Shown here piece after piece: positions 36,907 through 45,118 of a DNA stretch of 64,000 nucleotides. Each line of letters begins with the position of its first letter. The stretch's first letter is position 1. The stretch covers positions 270,971 to 334,970 of the forward strand of contig FMTX01000007.1 in assembly GCA_900100895.1 (NCBI GenBank). Direction: 5' to 3'. The stretch comes from Lachnospiraceae bacterium YSD2013. Lineage in GTDB: Bacteria > Bacillota > Clostridia > Lachnospirales > Lachnospiraceae. A program made the position numbers and the translations under genes. Below the pieces are notes generated by a model. It saw only the letters and a program-made list of their open reading frames with translations, was not told the origin of the DNA and ran no database searches.

Positions 36907-37854
36907 TTAAGCGCCTACCATGTTCTCAACATGCTCGATGCTCTCTACTTTATCAACAGGCTCCGCGTCCTTAACAAGCTTGGGCTTTCTCTTAAGCGGA
37001 ATCTGTGTAAGAACAACTGCGCTGAGCATTACCAGGCAGCCTGCGATTTCGCGTCCCGAAAGTCTCTCGCCGAGGATAATGAATCCGAATACTGCGGAGA
37101 AAACTGACTCGAGGCACATGATAAGTGATGCCACTGTCGGGTTAACCTTCTTCTGAGCTTCCATCTGAAGTGTGTAAGCTACGCCCGAAGAAAGAACGCC
37201 TGCGTAAGCGATGGGAAGCCAGCACTCCATGACGTTATCCAAAACGGGCTTCTCCTGAATAAGCGGGATGATGCTGAGTACGCCGGTTACAGCGAACTGG
37301 TAGCATGAAAGCTTAATAACGTCTACATTGGGTGCGAACTTATCAACCGCGAGAATCTGCAATGCGAAAAGAGCCGCACACGCAATCAACCACAAGTCTC
37401 CTGCCTGAATGCTAAGCTCACCTTCGATGCACAAAAGATACATTCCGATAAGTGCGAGAAGCACGCACAGCCAAATCTGCTTGCCGGGACGTTTTCTCAA
37501 AGCGATTGAGAAAATCGGCACAAGCACCATATATAATGCAGTAAGGAATCCTGCCTTGCCGGAAGATGTAGTCATAATTCCGATCTGCTGTGATGATGTT
37601 GCAAGAAACAGCACCACGCCGCAGATAAGACCGCCGAGTACCAGCGTCTTGTCCTTCCAGGGAGTAAGAACTCCTTCCTTCTTGTCCATAAACCACGCCG
37701 AAGGTGCAAGCACCAACGCGCCTATAATACTTCTGATTCCGTTAAAAGTAAACGGGCCCACATGCTCCATGCCCGCAACCTGCGCCACAAAAGCAGCGCC
37801 CCAAATAACAGCGGTAAGCACAAGCATAAAGGTATACTTCATATTGCACTTCAT
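36907..37854 (-). CDS. EamA/DMT family transporter
   Basis: 315 residues with ten predicted membrane segments in two EamA repeats. The first repeat starts MKYTFMLVLTAVIWGAAFVAQV and the second carries YAGVLSSGVAYTLQMEAQKKV and the typical PTVASLIMCLESVFSAVFGFIILGE. The family exports amino acids and other metabolites. The last 30 residues are a charged cytoplasmic tail. Substrate unknown. Confidence 0.9.
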   Translation of the reverse strand: MKCNMKYTFMLVLTAVIWGAAFVAQVAGMEHVGPFTFNGIRSIIGALVLAPSAWFMDKKEGVLTPWKDKTLVLGGLICGVVLFLATSSQQIGIMTTSSGKAGFLTALYMVLVPIFSIALRKRPGKQIWLCVLLALIGMYLLCIEGELSIQAGDLWLIACAALFALQILAVDKFAPNVDVIKLSCYQFAVTGVLSIIPLIQEKPVLDNVMECWLPIAYAGVLSSGVAYTLQMEAQKKVNPTVASLIMCLESVFSAVFGFIILGERLSGREIAGCLVMLSAVVLTQIPLKRKPKLVKDAEPVDKVESIEHVENMVGA

Positions 37855-38001
37855 AATCTAACTCTCCTACAAATCTAAGATATTATATCAATTAGTATTT
37901 TAAATGCAATACACCCGTGCTACCTTGGTCGCGCGTTAAATTGTTAAAGTGCCTCTGATCCGACAAACCCTTGAATTCACAAGGTCTTTCGTTTCAGTAT
38001 G

Positions 38002-38694
38002 TTATTCCACGCCTCGTATTTCCACATGCTCAACCTTACCCTCAAATATAGGTAAGAATTCCTGCATCTCTTCGTATGTATATGATGTAAGTCCGGGCTG
38101 TATTACGTTCGGAGAATCTATATATCCCTGCAAGTAGTAATTCTTCGCTCCCTTTATAAGCTCGCTTATCTTCTCAAAGCTCTCGCGCGTGTGAAAGTCC
38201 TTAATTACCGTAGTCCTGAACTCAAAAGGAAGGTCTCCCGCAATCAGGAAATCTATACTTTCTTTTAACTTGGATGTATCAAGCTTCACGCCTGCGATGA
38301 CATCATATTCGTCAAGCGGAGCCTTAACGTCCATAGCGATGTAGTCAAGAAGATTATCCTTAACCAAGTCCTTCAGTACCTCGGGCTTGTAGCCGTTTGA
38401 ATCAAGCTTCACCTTCAAATCGAGTTCTTTTAACTTCTTAATAAAGTCCTTCAAGTCTTTCTGAAGCGTAGGCTCGCCGCCGGTAATGCATACGCCCTGA
38501 GTGATGCCCTTTCTTTTTCTAAGATGCGAAAGAATCTCTTCCTCAGGTATAATAGGCTGGCTCGAAGGGTTCAATACAAGGTCTGCGTTGTGGCAATAGG
38601 GGCATCGGAAATTGCAGGCACCGGTGAAAATCGTGGCTGCCACAAGTCCCGGATAATCAAGAAGTGTTGTTTTGTTAAAGCCATGAATCTGCAT
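38002..38694 (-). CDS. Anaerobic ribonucleotide reductase activating-type radical SAM protein
   Basis: 230 residues from the ATG at 38694, which has GGGGG upstream; a Met five residues earlier has none. The radical-SAM cluster motif is CNFRCPYC inside FTGACNFRCPYCHNADLVL. Later CITGGEPTL and KLDSNGYKP support the NrdG2/PflA-like subgroup. It should generate a glycyl radical on a partner using SAM. No nrdD or other glycyl-radical enzyme lies nearby, so the partner is open. A weak CCTTG/CAAGG hairpin (37970-37984) may end transcription. Confidence 0.85.
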   Translation of the reverse strand: MQIHGFNKTTLLDYPGLVAATIFTGACNFRCPYCHNADLVLNPSSQPIIPEEEILSHLRKRKGITQGVCITGGEPTLQKDLKDFIKKLKELDLKVKLDSNGYKPEVLKDLVKDNLLDYIAMDVKAPLDEYDVIAGVKLDTSKLKESIDFLIAGDLPFEFRTTVIKDFHTRESFEKISELIKGAKNYYLQGYIDSPNVIQPGLTSYTYEEMQEFLPIFEGKVEHVEIRGVE

Positions 38695-38778
38695 TGAATT
38701 TACCCCCATATCTGTAGTATAGTTTCAGTATATCACAATTGGGCGCGGCGAGAGCGCGCCCGCCAAAGGATATTCCGT

Positions 38779-39288
38779 ATGAAAAAAGTTCTTACCGAAG
38801 ATGAAAAATACATGAAAGAAGCCCTAAAGGAAGCCCGCAAGGCCTATAATCTGGGCGAAGTTCCCATCGGCTGCGTTATCGTCTACGAAGGCAAGATAAT
38901 CGGCCGCGGCTACAATCGTCGCAACACCGACAAGACCACCCTTGCCCACGCAGAGATTTCCGCCATCAAAAAAGCTTCCAAAATAATCGGCGACTGGCGC
39001 CTCGAGGGCTGCACCCTCTATGTTACGCTTGAACCTTGTCAGATGTGCTCCGGCGCCATCATTCAGGCCCGCATCGACAGAGTTGTCATGGGTTCCATGA
39101 ACCCCAAAGCCGGCTGTGGCGGTTCCCTTCTTAACATCCTTGAGAACGAAGCCTTCAACCACCAAGCCCTCGTCACCCGCGGCATCCTCGAAGACGAATG
39201 CTCCGAGATTCTCACCCGCTTCTTCAAGGAGCTCCGTGTCCGCAATAAACTTGAGAAAAAGAAACAGGCCGAACTCTCGGATGAGTAA
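38779..39288 (+). CDS. tadA: tRNA adenosine(34) deaminase TadA
   Basis: A 169-residue zinc deaminase that makes inosine at the wobble position of tRNA-Arg(ACG). The catalytic motif is HAE (TLAHAEISAI), and the zinc cysteines are in PCQMCSGA. The N-terminal GEVPIGCVIVYEGKIIGRGYNRR segment is typical. The C-terminal 20 residues are a basic extension. It stands alone; the SRP RNA gene often found beside tadA is about 9 kb away. Confidence 0.95.
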   Translation: MKKVLTEDEKYMKEALKEARKAYNLGEVPIGCVIVYEGKIIGRGYNRRNTDKTTLAHAEISAIKKASKIIGDWRLEGCTLYVTLEPCQMCSGAIIQARIDRVVMGSMNPKAGCGGSLLNILENEAFNHQALVTRGILEDECSEILTRFFKELRVRNKLEKKKQAELSDE

Positions 39289-39409
39289 CGGCCTGCCAAT
39301 GATTACTAAGTGTAAAGTCTTGTTTTCAAATCAATAAACTTAGTATACCAATTCTTGATTTTCTATCTGAAATTGATAAGAATCGCATGAAAATCACTCC
39401 ATAAAATTA

Positions 39410-39763
39410 TTACTCTCTGTGTCGCTCATTAGAGAATCTGTGTATCCAGCCATCGGATGTATACAATTCTCCTGCAAGTCCATCGCTCATATCATTAAGA
39501 TTCTCACCATCGACAATTATTTGCAGATCTTCATTTTCTTCAAAAAGATTCAGCATATTATGTAAGCACAAATCTACCACATCGGGAATTATCTCTTTTA
39601 TCGCATCTTGTGCATCGTCACTTAAACTGTTTACTTTTCCAAACAGTTTTTTAGACTCTTCATCTTTCATTAATCCGTGAATTCTTTTGTCAAAAAGCCT
39701 TATGCTCCTATCTCTTGTTTCTTCTATAAATACCCTTCCAAATTTGTCTAAGCTGTTGCTCAT
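39410..39763 (-). CDS. Small acidic protein of unknown function, immunity-island member
   Basis: 117 residues, helical and acidic, no signal or membrane segment. I do not recognise the family. It ends DGWIHRFSNERHRE. It lies just before two SUKH (SMI1/KNR4) genes on the same strand and shares their AT-rich composition, so an immunity-type role is plausible but not shown. Confidence 0.7.
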   Translation of the reverse strand: MSNSLDKFGRVFIEETRDRSIRLFDKRIHGLMKDEESKKLFGKVNSLSDDAQDAIKEIIPDVVDLCLHNMLNLFEENEDLQIIVDGENLNDMSDGLAGELYTSDGWIHRFSNERHRE

Positions 39764-39939
39764 TTCGGACTCCTATTCTAATCCAAATGTGTTTTTTGAA
39801 AATGCTTTGTAAAGGCTAATGTTTCAAGTAACATGTTCATCATATAAATCAATAATATCAACAGAAATTGTTAACTACTAAAGATAACATATTTTATTTC
39901 ACGCTTCATTGTTGTCCTCTACTTAGTAGTGTAACTATT

Positions 39940-40482
39940 TCACATAATGTCAGACCAAAAATCTATATATGGCACTTTATCAAGCTGGATATCCCTCTGT
40001 TCTTTATTACCGAACTCTATATCAATATATTCTTCCAAATCCGTTCCATAACATATGACGTCTACACCATGAATCGATAAAATCGGCGGATTCTTTTCCG
40101 ACACAACCGGAATATATCTATGCGAACAAATTGGGATAAGTCTTGGCGCTTTTTTTAGTCTTTCTCTTACCATGAATGAACAAGCGTCTTCATCCGGTCT
40201 AGTTCCCCAAGCATCACTCCAGTAAACTTCATCCGCGTTACTATATATTTCTTCAAATGGCAGATTTATTATTCTTTTCACATACTCCACATTCTCTTTT
40301 CTCGTATCTCTCCAGTTATAAAAACCATTTGATATGGGCACATTATGCATCAAAAACAGGCGAAGACTTTGAGGAAATCGAATCTTGTAAAGATCTTCAA
40401 TCAATTGCACTTCTTCCAACGAAAGACCTTCATCAAGCGCAACTCCATTTTCTTTTAGCAAATCAAAACTTTTTTCAAACAT
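39940..40482 (-). CDS. SMI1/KNR4 (SUKH) family protein, larger copy
   Basis: About 180 residues with the SUKH pattern LSLEEVQLIEDLYKIRFPQSLRLFLMH near the N terminus and a terminal DIEFGNKEQRD segment. The start is taken at the ATG at 40482, which has AAAGGA seven bases upstream; the frame extends to 40509. It overlaps the preceding SUKH gene by 8 bases. Members are most often immunity proteins against nuclease-type polymorphic toxins, but no toxin gene is seen here. Confidence 0.8.
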   Translation of the reverse strand: MFEKSFDLLKENGVALDEGLSLEEVQLIEDLYKIRFPQSLRLFLMHNVPISNGFYNWRDTRKENVEYVKRIINLPFEEIYSNADEVYWSDAWGTRPDEDACSFMVRERLKKAPRLIPICSHRYIPVVSEKNPPILSIHGVDVICYGTDLEEYIDIEFGNKEQRDIQLDKVPYIDFWSDIM

Positions 40483-40864
40483 TTCCATATCCTTTGATTT
40501 CGGAATCATACATGTTTTCTTCAGAAGAAATCAGTTCATCTATCGCTGTCTTCATCCAGTCCCAAAAATTCTTATATTCTTCTCGCTGTTCGTAACCTTC
40601 CGACGCAAAATCATGAATTATCTGTACAGCCTCGCCCTTTCCGACTTCAAAGCAAGCTATATCGTCACAATCATCTCTTCTAGCAAAAGGAATTAGCTTT
40701 CTACCGGGATATCTCTTCTTCAACCCATTAATCCGTGATTCCACTTTTTCCTCATCCATAAAATACCAAAACTCGAAATCTACAAGATTTAGCTCAACTG
40801 CTTTGATAATTGATTGCGGATATTGAAAATCTGCATATTCTTTTTCTATTTCATATAACTTCAT
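40475..40864 (-). CDS. SMI1/KNR4 (SUKH) family protein, smaller copy
   Basis: 129 residues from the ATG at 40864, with a strong AAGGAG site. The frame continues 41 residues upstream (to 40987) through a basic stretch (REKRQGKNSTRYYAQDRVRKIEAAKK) that has no ribosome binding site. The family features are LIPFARRDDCDDIACFEV and the C-terminal FWDWMKTAIDELIS. The upstream stretch could be the broken end of a toxin-like gene or chance. Translationally linked to the larger SUKH gene. Confidence 0.82.
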   Translation of the reverse strand: MKLYEIEKEYADFQYPQSIIKAVELNLVDFEFWYFMDEEKVESRINGLKKRYPGRKLIPFARRDDCDDIACFEVGKGEAVQIIHDFASEGYEQREEYKNFWDWMKTAIDELISSEENMYDSEIKGYGNV

Positions 40865-41030
40865 TCTTCTCTCCTTAACCGTACGCAATATGTCCGCTTT
40901 CTTCGCAGCTTCAATCTTGCGTACTCTATCCTGAGCATAATACCTTGTACTATTTTTGCCTTGTCTTTTCTCCCTATACAAGCACATCTTCTCAATTAGT
41001 TATTATATACTAGTCTCAATGTGACAGTAA

Positions 41031-41065
41031 ACAAAAAAAGAACGCAACCCTCTAGTCGCGTTCTT
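41031..41065 (-). terminator. Terminator of the small lipoprotein gene
   Basis: AAGAACGC (41038-41045) pairs with GCGTTCTT (41058-41065), followed on the minus strand by seven T. The stem covers the stop codon of the gene. Confidence 0.88.
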
Positions 41066-41453
41066 CTTCCTTCATTACGTCTATTAATTCATCAATGCCC
41101 GAGGAATCGGAGTTCTCGTCAAAGAGATTCTCGACGGTCTCGTTGGAAATTTCTCTAGCTACCTCGACCATCTTTTCAAACTCTTCCTCGGTTATGTTCT
41201 TGCAAAATTCGTACAGACTTTTCTTGTCTTTCTCGCTTAGCTCTACGTCCTTGGAATCTGTACCCTTAATCTTCTCAAGTATCTGAACGTAAGGCTCCAC
41301 AAACTCATCGATTTCTTTCTGAGTCAAGTTAATCTTGCCAAGCTCCTGTGTATCCACCGAGTGCTTGACCTCTTCAGGCGTAGGAAGTGTGCATGCCGAA
41401 ATTAACAGGCACATCACACAAAGCGCCATAACCCAATATCGTTTTTTACCCAT
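41052..41453 (-). CDS. Small lipoprotein of unknown function
   Basis: 133 residues. A lipoprotein signal (GKKRYWVMALCVMCLLISAC) gives a mature acidic protein of about 112 residues with helical heptad-like pattern (KDVELSEKDKKSLYEFC). No known domain is recognised. It lies between the SUKH group and the acyl-transfer locus, 15 bases from the stop of the SGNH gene start side, on the same strand as both. Confidence 0.75.
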   Translation of the reverse strand: MGKKRYWVMALCVMCLLISACTLPTPEEVKHSVDTQELGKINLTQKEIDEFVEPYVQILEKIKGTDSKDVELSEKDKKSLYEFCKNITEEEFEKMVEVAREISNETVENLFDENSDSSGIDELIDVMKEEERD

Positions 41454-41468
41454 TCTTCATATAATCCT

Positions 41469-42518
41469 TTATTCAAAAATGCTGTCGTGGTCGAATTCCC
41501 GGTACAACTTTCTGACATTCTCAAGATGCTCAAGATAGTTGTCCTGAGTCATCAGACCCTCGCCGCGCTTCATGCACTCGCAGATATAAGTGTTGATATC
41601 CTCGCTGTAATGAAGCGTGTCCATGTAATTATCAAGATTACCGGTAATATCTATTCTGTCAAAAAAAGAATACAGCTTAATATTCTCAACTTCCAGAAGC
41701 ATCTCATACGTGAGCTCAAGCTCATCCATTACATCTTCATAATTGCCGCTTCTGATAAGCGCATCCCAGAAACACACGCAGGGAGGTGTCATGAAGAGGC
41801 AGAACTCTATGTCGGGATGAGCCTTTGCGGTCTCGATTATGTTCTGATTAATGTTATCGCGAATACGCGCATAATCCTCATCCGTGAAATGAGTGGGCTC
41901 GGCAACAACGTCCTGTCGCTCGAAAGTTCTGAGCACGGCTTCCCGCCCGAAGGTCTTCATATCGTTCCAGTTGGAATACTCGTCAAAGGTCATGGGACCC
42001 TTGCCCTTAATACCCCTCATCACGATATTACCTATCATTACCCACACATCTTTGTTAAAGAGGTAATCATAGTCGTTGAAGGGATTTTTATCGTAAAGGT
42101 ACTGAGGGTAATTATCATAGCCCATCTCATCTTTATCGCAGTTTATACGGTTTGGATCGAGTCCGCGGATGACCAGCTTCAAATCATCATTGGCCGCAAT
42201 CGCCGTCCTGACAATGCTGTCCTGCTCCTTAAACGTTGCGCCGGCAAAAGGAAGCTTCACGGCCTTATATCCCCAGAGTCTCTCAACGTCAGTCGTCTTG
42301 AAATTCTGCGAGGTGCTGGAACCCGTAATTATCGCTTCGTAATCGAAATGCCTTGCAATACCGTTGTTCTGATAGCGCTCCTCGGTAAGCACATAAGGCA
42401 TACCCTTAATCGGAGCATGGTAGTGAAAGAAAGGGTCGATAATCACTATCGCCGAAGCCGCAAGTACCACGGGAATCAACAATATAATAAAAAACTTCAA
42501 AATTCTATTTTTCTTCAA
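41469..42518 (-). CDS. Membrane-anchored SGNH/AlgJ-DltD-like protein
   Basis: 349 residues. One N-terminal membrane anchor (ILKFFIILLIPVVLAASAIVI) is followed by an extracellular SGNH-type domain. The block-I serine is in ITGSSTSQNF and the C-terminal Asp/His in YMDTLHYSEDIN. Such proteins pair with MBOAT acyltransferases (DltB/DltD, AlgI/AlgJ, PatA/PatB) and transfer acyl groups to cell-surface polymers. It ends the FkbH-ACP-VOC series with a 3-base gap, and an MBOAT gene starts on the other side of FkbH. A surface acyl-transfer role is inference from this context. Confidence 0.82.
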   Translation of the reverse strand: MKKNRILKFFIILLIPVVLAASAIVIIDPFFHYHAPIKGMPYVLTEERYQNNGIARHFDYEAIITGSSTSQNFKTTDVERLWGYKAVKLPFAGATFKEQDSIVRTAIAANDDLKLVIRGLDPNRINCDKDEMGYDNYPQYLYDKNPFNDYDYLFNKDVWVMIGNIVMRGIKGKGPMTFDEYSNWNDMKTFGREAVLRTFERQDVVAEPTHFTDEDYARIRDNINQNIIETAKAHPDIEFCLFMTPPCVCFWDALIRSGNYEDVMDELELTYEMLLEVENIKLYSFFDRIDITGNLDNYMDTLHYSEDINTYICECMKRGEGLMTQDNYLEHLENVRKLYREFDHDSIFE

Positions 42519-42521
42519 TTA

Positions 42522-42917
42522 CTATTCTCCCGCTTCCACTAACTCTATCATTCCCATAAAAGGGTGCACAAGAAAGCATACACGCTTGCCGCCCATTGCT
42601 ACAGCCTCGTGGGGCTCTTCCCACATAACATAGCCGTTCTGCGACAATTCGGCAGCGCTTTTCTCGATATCATCCGTCTCATAGCAGATGTGATAAGGTG
42701 AATTGCCGATTTTCTTGAAAAGCTCCGACACTACGGAATCCTTCTCCTTGGGAGATACGATTTCGATCACGTAGCCTTCTTTGGCCAGGAAGGTGATGTC
42801 GATGCCTCTGTACTCGTCGAAAACGGTATCCTGAGTCACTTCAAAGCCAAGCTTCTCGAATTCTTTTAACGCCTTATCGTGTTTTTTAACCAGGTATCCC
42901 AGATGGTGTATTTTCAT
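42522..42917 (-). CDS. VOC superfamily protein (methylmalonyl-CoA epimerase-like)
   Basis: 131 residues with two beta-alpha-beta-beta-beta modules. Likely metal ligands are His5 (KIHHLGY), a Glu in YVIEIVSP, His in PYHICYE and Glu near the C terminus (GMIELVEAG), the pattern of methylmalonyl-CoA epimerase and related enzymes. VOC proteins of this kind are often found in FkbH clusters. It could epimerise or rearrange a carrier-bound or CoA-bound acid. Next to the ACP gene with a one-base gap. Confidence 0.85.
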   Translation of the reverse strand: MKIHHLGYLVKKHDKALKEFEKLGFEVTQDTVFDEYRGIDITFLAKEGYVIEIVSPKEKDSVVSELFKKIGNSPYHICYETDDIEKSAAELSQNGYVMWEEPHEAVAMGGKRVCFLVHPFMGMIELVEAGE

Positions 42918-42918
42918 A

Positions 42919-43161
42919 TTACTTGGAAAGCTCCGAAATCTTATCTACAAGCTGGCCTACGTTCTTCATGCCTACGATGTCCTTCATGGGGAACTTGATA
43001 CCGAACTCTGCTTCGATGGTGCCGATGATTGTGATGTGCATGAGGCTGTCCCAACCGTCAACGTCGGAAGCGACGGTAGCGTCATTTACGGTGATGGAAT
43101 CGTCATCGAATAAGTCTCTGAATATCTCATTAATCTTGGCTAAAATTTCTTCTCTTGTCAT
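42919..43161 (-). CDS. Acyl carrier protein
   Basis: 80 residues from the ATG at 43161, with AAAGGA eight bases upstream (a longer in-frame start at 43182 is not supported). The phosphopantetheine site is GWDSLMHI. It is acidic and entirely helical in pattern. It stands apart from the fatty-acid genes and lies in a FkbH/VOC/SGNH unit, so it is likely a dedicated carrier for a loaded glyceryl- or acyl-group. Confidence 0.92.
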   Translation of the reverse strand: MTREEILAKINEIFRDLFDDDSITVNDATVASDVDGWDSLMHITIIGTIEAEFGIKFPMKDIVGMKNVGQLVDKISELSK

Positions 43162-43178
43162 AATTATTCCTTTCTCTG

Positions 43179-44957
43179 TCAAACATTTATAGCAATGTTA
43201 TGTTTCTTCTCGTTATATTGGTCTACGTCTATAGCCCACAAAGCGTTGCCGGCTTCGTCTTCCTCTTCCTTAACAAAACCGTGGAGCGCGTAGAAGTCCT
43301 TGACCATAGCGTTCTTGGCTGTGGGGTAGTAATGAGCTGTGATTCTCTTAACGCCAAGCGCTTTGAGTTTCTTCACAAGCTCGCCCATCATAGCGAATTC
43401 CATATCGCGCTTAAGCACTCTGCAGCTCATGAGCCACAAAAGAATATCTGCTGTATCGCCGTTAACCTTGGCGATAACCACGCTTACGACACCGTTGTCA
43501 CCGAACTTATCCGCAAGCTTACCGTACAAAGTAACGTACTCTCTGTCCGCCGCCATCTTCTCAATCTCGCTGCGGGTAAGGCGCCATGTCGTAAGATTGA
43601 ACTGGTTGCTCTTATTGGTAAGCTGAGCGATTCTGTCAAGATACTCCGGCACAAACGCGCCTATCTCAGCCTTCATCTCCAGGGATTTAAGGTAAGAATC
43701 GTAGTCCTCGTACTTGGCCATTTCGTTGCTTCTGATAGCGTTCTCGCGGTACATCTTGGCACGCTCTGCATCGTCCTTGGACAAAGCAGTCACTTCAAAG
43801 AAGCCCGAACGGTCCAATATCTTAATATAATTCTCGACACCGTCCATCTCGGGAACCGCCACACCGCTTACATTGCCGGCTACAAGCCCTCGCTCGACAG
43901 GATTGTCATCTACAAAAACAAAGCTCTCCGGCAAGAGTGTTAAGCTCTCGGCAGTTCTCTTAAGATTCAAATCTTTATTGTCCCAGTTAGCATAGAATGC
44001 CGCAAAGTCGTCAAGCTTCAATACGCTGTCGGGTCTTTCAAAGCCTTTTCTGGCCACATCGTCGTTATTCTTGGAATTAACAGCAAGGATAACTCCTATC
44101 TCAGCGTGGCGCTTTAAGTAAGACTGAAATTCACTGTAGCCCTGAGCCATGGGTGTCTCCTGACCGACCTCGATATTCTCGGGGCCGTCATCGCCGATAA
44201 CTCCGCCCCAAAGCGTATTATCAAGGTCAAGTGACAGTGCTTTCTTGTTCTTACCGTAAATACTCTTTATGATACGCGCAACTCCGTAAGAGCACTCCGG
44301 AATGGCGCTTAACGTCATAGCGTACTTGTACATATACCAATAGGAAAGATCCGTCCACTTGTTAAGGCCGTAGCATGATGCTTCGTAATTGATATCGTGA
44401 ATGTACAAATCCTTGTGCGTATATGCATAGTCTGCAAACATCGCATTGATACCGTTAATAAAGTTAACGGCTCCGCCCGGATACACGCAATCGCTGTTGC
44501 CTAAAAGCCTGTACATGGGCGGTTCAAAGTTATTCTGAATTATGGCGCATCCGTACTTATCAAAAATGCTTTCCCATAACGCTTTAAACTTAAAGAAAAC
44601 ATCCTCCTGCAGCTTGCGCGCCGTTTCCTTGTCATCGGCTGCCTTGGGGAATACATCGATGTTTCGCGAGGTCGTATGTATATAGATTAAGTCCGGCTTA
44701 AACTCCTTAAGCTCGGGATTCTCGAACATTCCGTCTTCAAAGTATTTATTATATTCGGACTCGTAAAAAAAAGGCTTAATGCCAAAGTTTAACAAAAAAA
44801 GTTCCAGCATATCCTTGACTGCCGACGTAGTGCTGCCGCCGAGAATAGCTATTCTTTTGTCAATAAAGGGGCCGCCTTCGCTTAATAACTGCTTCTTTAA
44901 TTTGCGTCCGTTTTTAAACAGATAATCCGAATCAAAAGGATATTCCAGTTCCTTCAC
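43179..44957 (-). CDS. FkbH-like HAD-IIIC protein
   Basis: 592 residues in three parts: an N-terminal SGNH-like region (IAILGGSTTSAVKDMLELFL), a HAD domain with SLDLDNTLWGGVIGDDG, and a C-terminal GNAT-like region (ITAHYYPTAKNAMVKDFYALHGF). FkbH-type enzymes take 1,3-bisphosphoglycerate, dephosphorylate it and load glyceryl onto an ACP. The ACP gene follows directly. This is the first gene of the leftward unit FkbH-ACP-VOC-SGNH. The glyceryl assignment rests on the family; another small acyl donor is possible. Confidence 0.9.
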   Translation of the reverse strand: MKELEYPFDSDYLFKNGRKLKKQLLSEGGPFIDKRIAILGGSTTSAVKDMLELFLLNFGIKPFFYESEYNKYFEDGMFENPELKEFKPDLIYIHTTSRNIDVFPKAADDKETARKLQEDVFFKFKALWESIFDKYGCAIIQNNFEPPMYRLLGNSDCVYPGGAVNFINGINAMFADYAYTHKDLYIHDINYEASCYGLNKWTDLSYWYMYKYAMTLSAIPECSYGVARIIKSIYGKNKKALSLDLDNTLWGGVIGDDGPENIEVGQETPMAQGYSEFQSYLKRHAEIGVILAVNSKNNDDVARKGFERPDSVLKLDDFAAFYANWDNKDLNLKRTAESLTLLPESFVFVDDNPVERGLVAGNVSGVAVPEMDGVENYIKILDRSGFFEVTALSKDDAERAKMYRENAIRSNEMAKYEDYDSYLKSLEMKAEIGAFVPEYLDRIAQLTNKSNQFNLTTWRLTRSEIEKMAADREYVTLYGKLADKFGDNGVVSVVIAKVNGDTADILLWLMSCRVLKRDMEFAMMGELVKKLKALGVKRITAHYYPTAKNAMVKDFYALHGFVKEEEDEAGNALWAIDVDQYNEKKHNIAINV

Positions 44958-45118
44958 TCACATACCGCCTTTAATTGCATACTTAGGTGCAGATTTATAC
45001 CGTTTAATTATATTTTTTCATAATGTAAATTGCAAGTCCTCCGGGTATTATATATTCACGCCTTTCTTTTTTATGTTATAATTCTATTCGAATAAATTTT
45101 GACGGTAAGGACAGCATC

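Noticed and set aside
39303..39345. TACTAAGT...ACTTAGTA inverted repeat after tadA
   Set aside because: The arms are 8 bases and about 30 apart in AT-rich DNA, with no T tract; not convincing as a terminator or site.
41487..42542. Long plus-strand open frame (351 codons) opposite the SGNH gene
   Set aside because: It mirrors a gene with a clear signal anchor and SGNH motifs, has no domain pattern, and comes from antisense codon bias.
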